The position numbers and the translations under genes are program-made. The notes beneath the pieces are model-generated. The model saw only the letters and a list, made by a program, of their open reading frames with translations, did not search any database and was not told where the DNA came from. From DASVAL01 sp035649575 (GTDB taxonomy: Bacteria > Planctomycetota > UBA1135 > UBA2386): 16,270 bases of DNA. Positions 12,879 to 16,270 of the stretch are shown one piece after another. Every line of letters begins with the position of its first letter. Position 1 is the stretch's first letter. The stretch is taken from the NCBI GenBank assembly GCA_035649575.1, contig DASRJH010000320.1, positions 1 through 16,270 on the forward strand, in the 5' to 3' direction.

Positions 12879-15800
12879 AGCGGCAGCTCGACGACCTGCG
12901 GCGGATCGCCGGCGCGCAGATCGAACGTCGCCGACGTCTTGGTGCCGCGCGCGTCGATGACTTCGATCGTGTAACGACCCGCTGCAGCGAGCCTCGGCTC
13001 GTCGCGCCCGACATCGTCCTCGTAGACGCTGTGCTCGCGCAGCAGCGTGCCGTCGGCGCCGAACCAACGCACCGTCAGACAGCCGCGCGCGCGGGCCGCG
13101 GCCGGCACACGCAGCACGAACGGCACGCCGTCGGGAACGGCAAGACGCACGTCCGTCGTCTCGCCGGCGCGCACGTCGACCTCGATCGCAGCCATCACGG
13201 CGCGATCGCGCGTCGCGACGCGCCAGCGGCCCGGGACGACGTTGCCACGCGCGACACCGTCGCGGTGATCGAGATACGTACTCACGCGAGGATCGCGGTC
13301 AGGGGCGAGATACTCGTCGCCGCCGACCAGCTGCGTCGTCACCCACGCATCGGGCCGCCGCTTGCCCTGCAGGTCGACGACAGTCACGACGAGCGTGCCG
13401 GGCACCGGCGCCTGGAACGTGCCCGCGTCCGTGTCACGGCCGTCGACGACTTCGATCGCGCCCATCGGCGCTTCCCCGAACAACGCGCTCTCGACCTTCA
13501 GCCGATAACGGCCGCGCTCGAGCGGTCCCGCCTCGTACTTGCCGTCGGCGTCGCACCGCAGTTGCAGCGAGTAGCGCGAATCGGCAGGCATCACCCGCAC
13601 GAGCGAGCGCTCCTTCGGCGACGCTGCGATCCCGGCCGGTGCTACGACGCGGCCGCGCAGCCGCGACGTCGGCACGAACGCGCGCGGCACGACGATGCGC
13701 AACGGACAGCTCGCGACGTCGAACTCGCCGGCGTCGAACGCGGCGCCGAACATCGGCGCGCGCGGCCGCACGGAGATGCGGTGACGGCCCGGTGGCACGC
13801 GGTACGTGCGGAACGAGCCCCCGGTGCCGACGTCGATCCCGTCAGGGTTGTAGTGGTCGTCCTCGACGCGGACCACCCAGTGCTCGAGCGGCTTGCCGTC
13901 CTCGTCGACGAGCACGCCGTGCAGGGGCTGTTTCGTTTTCGGCGCGAGCACGGCGTTCCACTCGAACGTCTCGCCGTCGGCGAACTCGTGCGTCGCGGTC
14001 GCGGAGACATCATCCGTCTCGGCCGCGCCCGCGAATCTGTGCCAGGCACGCAACGTGTACTCCGCGGGGCGCACTCGCGTGAGCTCGTAGCAGCCGTTCG
14101 CGTCGGTCCTCGTCGACAGCTTCGCCCACGCCGGCGGGTCCGCGAAGGCATCCATCTCGAGACCGACCAGTGCATGCGGCAAGGGCAGCTTCGGATGCGC
14201 CCACACTCTCGCGCCGGCGATCGCCGCACCCGCCGCATCCGCGACCCGGCCGCGCAGCGTCGCGCCACGTGCCAGTTGGATCGTCACCGCGGTCGCCGCA
14301 TCCGCGCGCACGTCCACTTCGCTGAACGCCGGCGCGAACTGCGGCGCAACCACCCACAGCGGCCACCGCACGCCCGGCGGCAGACCCTCGCTGCGGAAGT
14401 GCCCATCGTCGTCCGTGCGCAGGAAGCGCGACGGCCACAGATCGTGCCCGGTGGGCGCGTAACCTAGGTGCGTGTGCACGCCGCTCTCGTCCACGTTGCC
14501 GCCGAACGTCACGCCGAGCAGCACGCGCGCGCCGGCGACCGGCCGGCCGTGCGGGTCGACGACGGTCCCGACGACCGCGCCGGCCGCGGGGCGCATCGCG
14601 AGCACGAGGTCCGGCCGGCGCACCGGCTGCGCGTTCGCGGTCGCGAAGCCGGGCGCAGTCGCGGTCACTCTGTGCCCGACGCCGGCGTCGCGGATCAAGA
14701 ACGCGCCGTCGGCCCCGCTGAACGCCACCGGCTCGCTGTCGTCGCTGTTGCGCACGACCGACATCCACACCGTCGCGCCGGCGAACGGCCTGCCGTCGAG
14801 ATCGACGACGCGGCCGCGCACGTCGAGGGTGCGCGGCAGCGCGATCGTCGCGTTCGCGGTGCTGCCTGCGGTGAGCTCGACGTCGGCAGAGGCGCCGCGG
14901 TTGGTCAGCGCGTTCAGCGCGCCGGGCGGCAGGCGCGGAAAGCGCGCGACGCCGTCGTCGCCGGTCCGTTCGACGCGCAGCCAGCGCTCGACGTCGAGCG
15001 GGCGCGGGCGCACACGAACGGGCACGTCGGCGGCCGGCGTGCCGTCGCTCCACGACACGCGCACCGTGAGCGACGCGCTGCTCGCATCGATCTCGGCCGG
15101 CGCCTCGACGCGTTCGGCCGCGGCCGTTGCGTCGGACGGCGGCGCGGCGGGCGGCTCGACGACCGGCGTCGCGGAGCGCGAGCTCGCGCCGGCGGCGACG
15201 ACGGGCACCGGTTCGGTCGAAGCAGTCCACGGCCATGCCAGGAACGCCGCGAGCGCCGCGGCGAGCAGAAGCAGCACCTTCTTCATCGCGATGACTCCAG
15301 TGAACACGACTGCGTTCGCGGCGCCGGCGGCGGTCGCCGCGACCTGCGCCGCGCGCGACAACACGGCAGCGCGAACCGCGCCGAGCCGCACGGCCGGCGG
15401 CACCTGACCCGCGGCGAGGCCGGCGATGCCCAGTGGCAGCGCCTTGCGCAAGAGCTCGAGGCCGCGCGCGAGCTGCGTGCGCACCGTCGCGTCGGGCCGC
15501 GCGAGCGCTTCGGCGATGTCCTTCGGCGCCAGCTCGTGCACGAGGTGCAGCAGCAGCACCTGGCGATACGGCTCGTCGAGCGAACGCACGGCTGCCGCGA
15601 CAACTGCTTCGGCCTCGCGCGCGGCGGCTTGCTCGGCGGGGTCGACGGCGCGTTCCGCGGTTTCGCGCTGTTCATTCGCCGCGGCTCGTTGCCGCGCCTG
15701 CCGGCGCAGGTGCAGCGCGCGGTTCGTCAGGATGCCGCACAACCACGGCAGCACGCGCTGCGAACCGTCGAACGACGTGGCCTGCTCGATCGCCACGACG

Positions 15801-15964
15801 AACGTGTGCTGCACGAGGTCTTCGGCCGCGTGCCGGTCGCCGAGCAGATGGAACCCGAGCCGATACAGCTCCTGGGCACTGCCGTCGAACACGCGCGCCA
15901 ACGCACCGGGATCGCCGGTGCGGGCGTAGCGCACGAACGCGCGGTCGAGGCCAGAACGCAGCAT
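12872..15964 (-). CDS. ECF sigma factor fused to membrane helix and about eight Ig-like modules
   Basis: 1030 residues in one frame. Sigma region 2 (about 9-95): ELYRLGFHLLGDRHAAEDLVQHTFVVAI and VLPWLCGILTNRALHLRR. Region 4 (about 121-175): SLDEPYRQVLLLHLVHELAPKDIAEALARPDATVRTQL. A moderately hydrophobic Ala-rich segment (207-226) leads to MKKVLLLLAAALAAFLAW (227-244), a clear membrane helix, then a Pro/Ala/Glu linker to about 295. Carboxypeptidase-regulatory-like modules begin near 298, 379, 461, 568, 680, 768, 855 and 945, typified by LDVRGRVVDLDGRPFAGATV and VVGTVVDPHGRPVAGARV. Planctomycete ECF factors with long C-terminal extensions are known (ECF01-Gob type), so the class is not new. 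Inferred role: a membrane-held sigma factor whose outer modules sense the envelope; topology is uncertain if 207-226 is also a membrane segment. An internal ATG at residue 227 has its own ribosome binding site. Confidence 0.88.
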   Translation of the reverse strand: MLRSGLDRAFVRYARTGDPGALARVFDGSAQELYRLGFHLLGDRHAAEDLVQHTFVVAIEQATSFDGSQRVLPWLCGILTNRALHLRRQARQRAAANEQRETAERAVDPAEQAAAREAEAVVAAAVRSLDEPYRQVLLLHLVHELAPKDIAEALARPDATVRTQLARGLELLRKALPLGIAGLAAGQVPPAVRLGAVRAAVLSRAAQVAATAAGAANAVVFTGVIAMKKVLLLLAAALAAFLAWPWTASTEPVPVVAAGASSRSATPVVEPPAAPPSDATAAAERVEAPAEIDASSASLTVRVSWSDGTPAADVPVRVRPRPLDVERWLRVERTGDDGVARFPRLPPGALNALTNRGASADVELTAGSTANATIALPRTLDVRGRVVDLDGRPFAGATVWMSVVRNSDDSEPVAFSGADGAFLIRDAGVGHRVTATAPGFATANAQPVRRPDLVLAMRPAAGAVVGTVVDPHGRPVAGARVLLGVTFGGNVDESGVHTHLGYAPTGHDLWPSRFLRTDDDGHFRSEGLPPGVRWPLWVVAPQFAPAFSEVDVRADAATAVTIQLARGATLRGRVADAAGAAIAGARVWAHPKLPLPHALVGLEMDAFADPPAWAKLSTRTDANGCYELTRVRPAEYTLRAWHRFAGAAETDDVSATATHEFADGETFEWNAVLAPKTKQPLHGVLVDEDGKPLEHWVVRVEDDHYNPDGIDVGTGGSFRTYRVPPGRHRISVRPRAPMFGAAFDAGEFDVASCPLRIVVPRAFVPTSRLRGRVVAPAGIAASPKERSLVRVMPADSRYSLQLRCDADGKYEAGPLERGRYRLKVESALFGEAPMGAIEVVDGRDTDAGTFQAPVPGTLVVTVVDLQGKRRPDAWVTTQLVGGDEYLAPDRDPRVSTYLDHRDGVARGNVVPGRWRVATRDRAVMAAIEVDVRAGETTDVRLAVPDGVPFVLRVPAAARARGCLTVRWFGADGTLLREHSVYEDDVGRDEPRLAAAGRYTIEVIDARGTKTSATFDLRAGDPPQVVELPLQ
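15284..15298 (-). promoter_or_regulatory. Internal ribosome binding site and ATG inside the sigma fusion
   Basis: On the minus strand GGAG (15298-15295) is followed by 8 nt and ATG (15286-15284), in frame at residue 227, directly before MKKVLLLLAAALAAFLAWPW. That product would be an 804-residue signal-peptide-like or anchored Ig-module protein without the sigma factor. Either this marks an old gene junction or it is used for a second product. Confidence 0.4.
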
Positions 15965-15970
15965 GCGCCT

Positions 15971-15976
15971 ATTCTG
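15971..15976 (-). promoter_or_regulatory. -10-like element (CAGAAT) of the sigma-fusion gene
   Basis: On the minus strand CAGAAT is followed by AGGCGC (6 nt) and the ATG at 15964. It is identical to the hexamer 7 nt before the start at 4667. No Shine-Dalgarno sequence intervenes. The remaining 98 nt up to 16074 show no other clear signal. Confidence 0.4.
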
Positions 15977-16074
15977 TGCTCGAACGGGCGGCGGCGTTTC
16001 AGCGCGCTACCACGAAACCGGCGGCGAGGGCCAGGAACCTGCTCCGGGACCAACCCGGCAGGCACCGGTCATCG

Positions 16075-16269
16075 CTAGCGCCACGGCCGCAGCGGGTCGC
16101 CCGGCTCCGCTTCGAGCAGGCGAATCTGCAACTGGAGGCCGTGCGCAGCGGCAAGCTGGGTCATCGCCGCAACGCCCCCGACGAGATCGGAGTAGACCGC
16201 GAGCGCGCGCACCATCGGCCCCGCCTTTTCCTCCAGTCGCACCACTGGCTCGACCTCCGCCTCGGCGTG
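16075..16269 (-). CDS. C-terminal end of an unidentified protein, cut by window edge
   Basis: The last 64 residues are visible, ending LLEAEPGDPLRPWR with TAG at 16077-16075. The frame is open to the right edge. Codons have high GC3, and the composition (EVEPVVRLEEKAGPMVRALA, a likely helix, then AAAHGLQLQIRLLEAE) looks like real protein rather than a shadow frame. It lies 110 nt upstream of the sigma-fusion gene on the same strand, so it is the preceding gene in that direction. No family can be assigned from this fragment. Confidence 0.6.
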   Translation of the reverse strand, partial: HAEAEVEPVVRLEEKAGPMVRALAVYSDLVGGVAAMTQLAAAHGLQLQIRLLEAEPGDPLRPWR

Positions 16270-16270
16270 T

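Noticed and set aside
10989..13067. 692-codon open frame on the minus strand
   Set aside because: It is the antisense shadow of the gene at 11052-12845; no domain and shadow-like composition.
11753..14467. 904-codon open frame on the plus strand
   Set aside because: It crosses the convergent junction at 12846-12871, overlaps two well-supported genes in other frames, and is Arg-rich throughout.
14468..16078. 536-codon open frame on the plus strand
   Set aside because: Antisense to the sigma-fusion gene; sigma region 2 and 4 motifs on the minus strand are decisive.

Overview
The window is very GC-rich (about 70 % by eye) and carries bacterial genes with GC at nearly every third codon position. 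The gene content is a divergent Ser/Thr kinase and ECF sigma factor pair, an ECF sigma factor fused to a long chain of carboxypeptidase-regulatory-like (Ig-like) modules, secreted proteins sharing a C-terminal domain, and a TMTC-like GT-C membrane protein. This mix suggests a high-GC member of the Planctomycetota, or a close relative. That assignment is an inference from gene content; no rRNA or marker gene is present.

Layout, left to right. (1) 2-1918 (+): end of a large secreted protein that begins outside the window. (2) 2011-2916 (+): RluA-family pseudouridine synthase, followed by a strong hairpin at 2926-2954. (3) 2948-3440 (-): a 41-codon ORF and a 118-residue protein that is only the C-terminal domain seen at the end of gene 1; this looks like eroding secreted-protein debris. 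(4) 3515-4531 (-): NAD-type isocitrate dehydrogenase. (5) 4667-5719 and 5763-7571 (+): a secreted two-domain protein and a polytopic GT-C-type membrane protein, probably one operon. (6) 7596-10136 (-) and 10232-10864 (+): a divergent transmembrane Ser/Thr kinase and ECF sigma factor sharing a 95-bp control region. (7) 11052-12845 (+) and 12872-15964 (-): two convergent genes built from Ig-like modules, the second fused to an ECF sigma factor, with both stop codons inside one perfect inverted repeat. (8) 16075-16269 (-): the tail of a gene entering from the right.

How it may work together (inference): the right half reads as a signalling island. One sigma factor sits beside a membrane kinase with a large extracytoplasmic domain. 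A second sigma factor is tied to the membrane and to a chain of extracytoplasmic-type modules. The left half is mixed housekeeping (RNA modification, TCA cycle) and envelope or secreted proteins.

The most unusual regulatory signal is that five unrelated start codons each have an AT-rich -10-like hexamer 6-7 nt upstream and no Shine-Dalgarno sequence, which points to leaderless transcription. The ECF gene at 10232 is the clear exception, with a -35/-10 promoter, a short leader and a good ribosome binding site. No tRNA, rRNA, CRISPR array, transposase or attachment site was seen.
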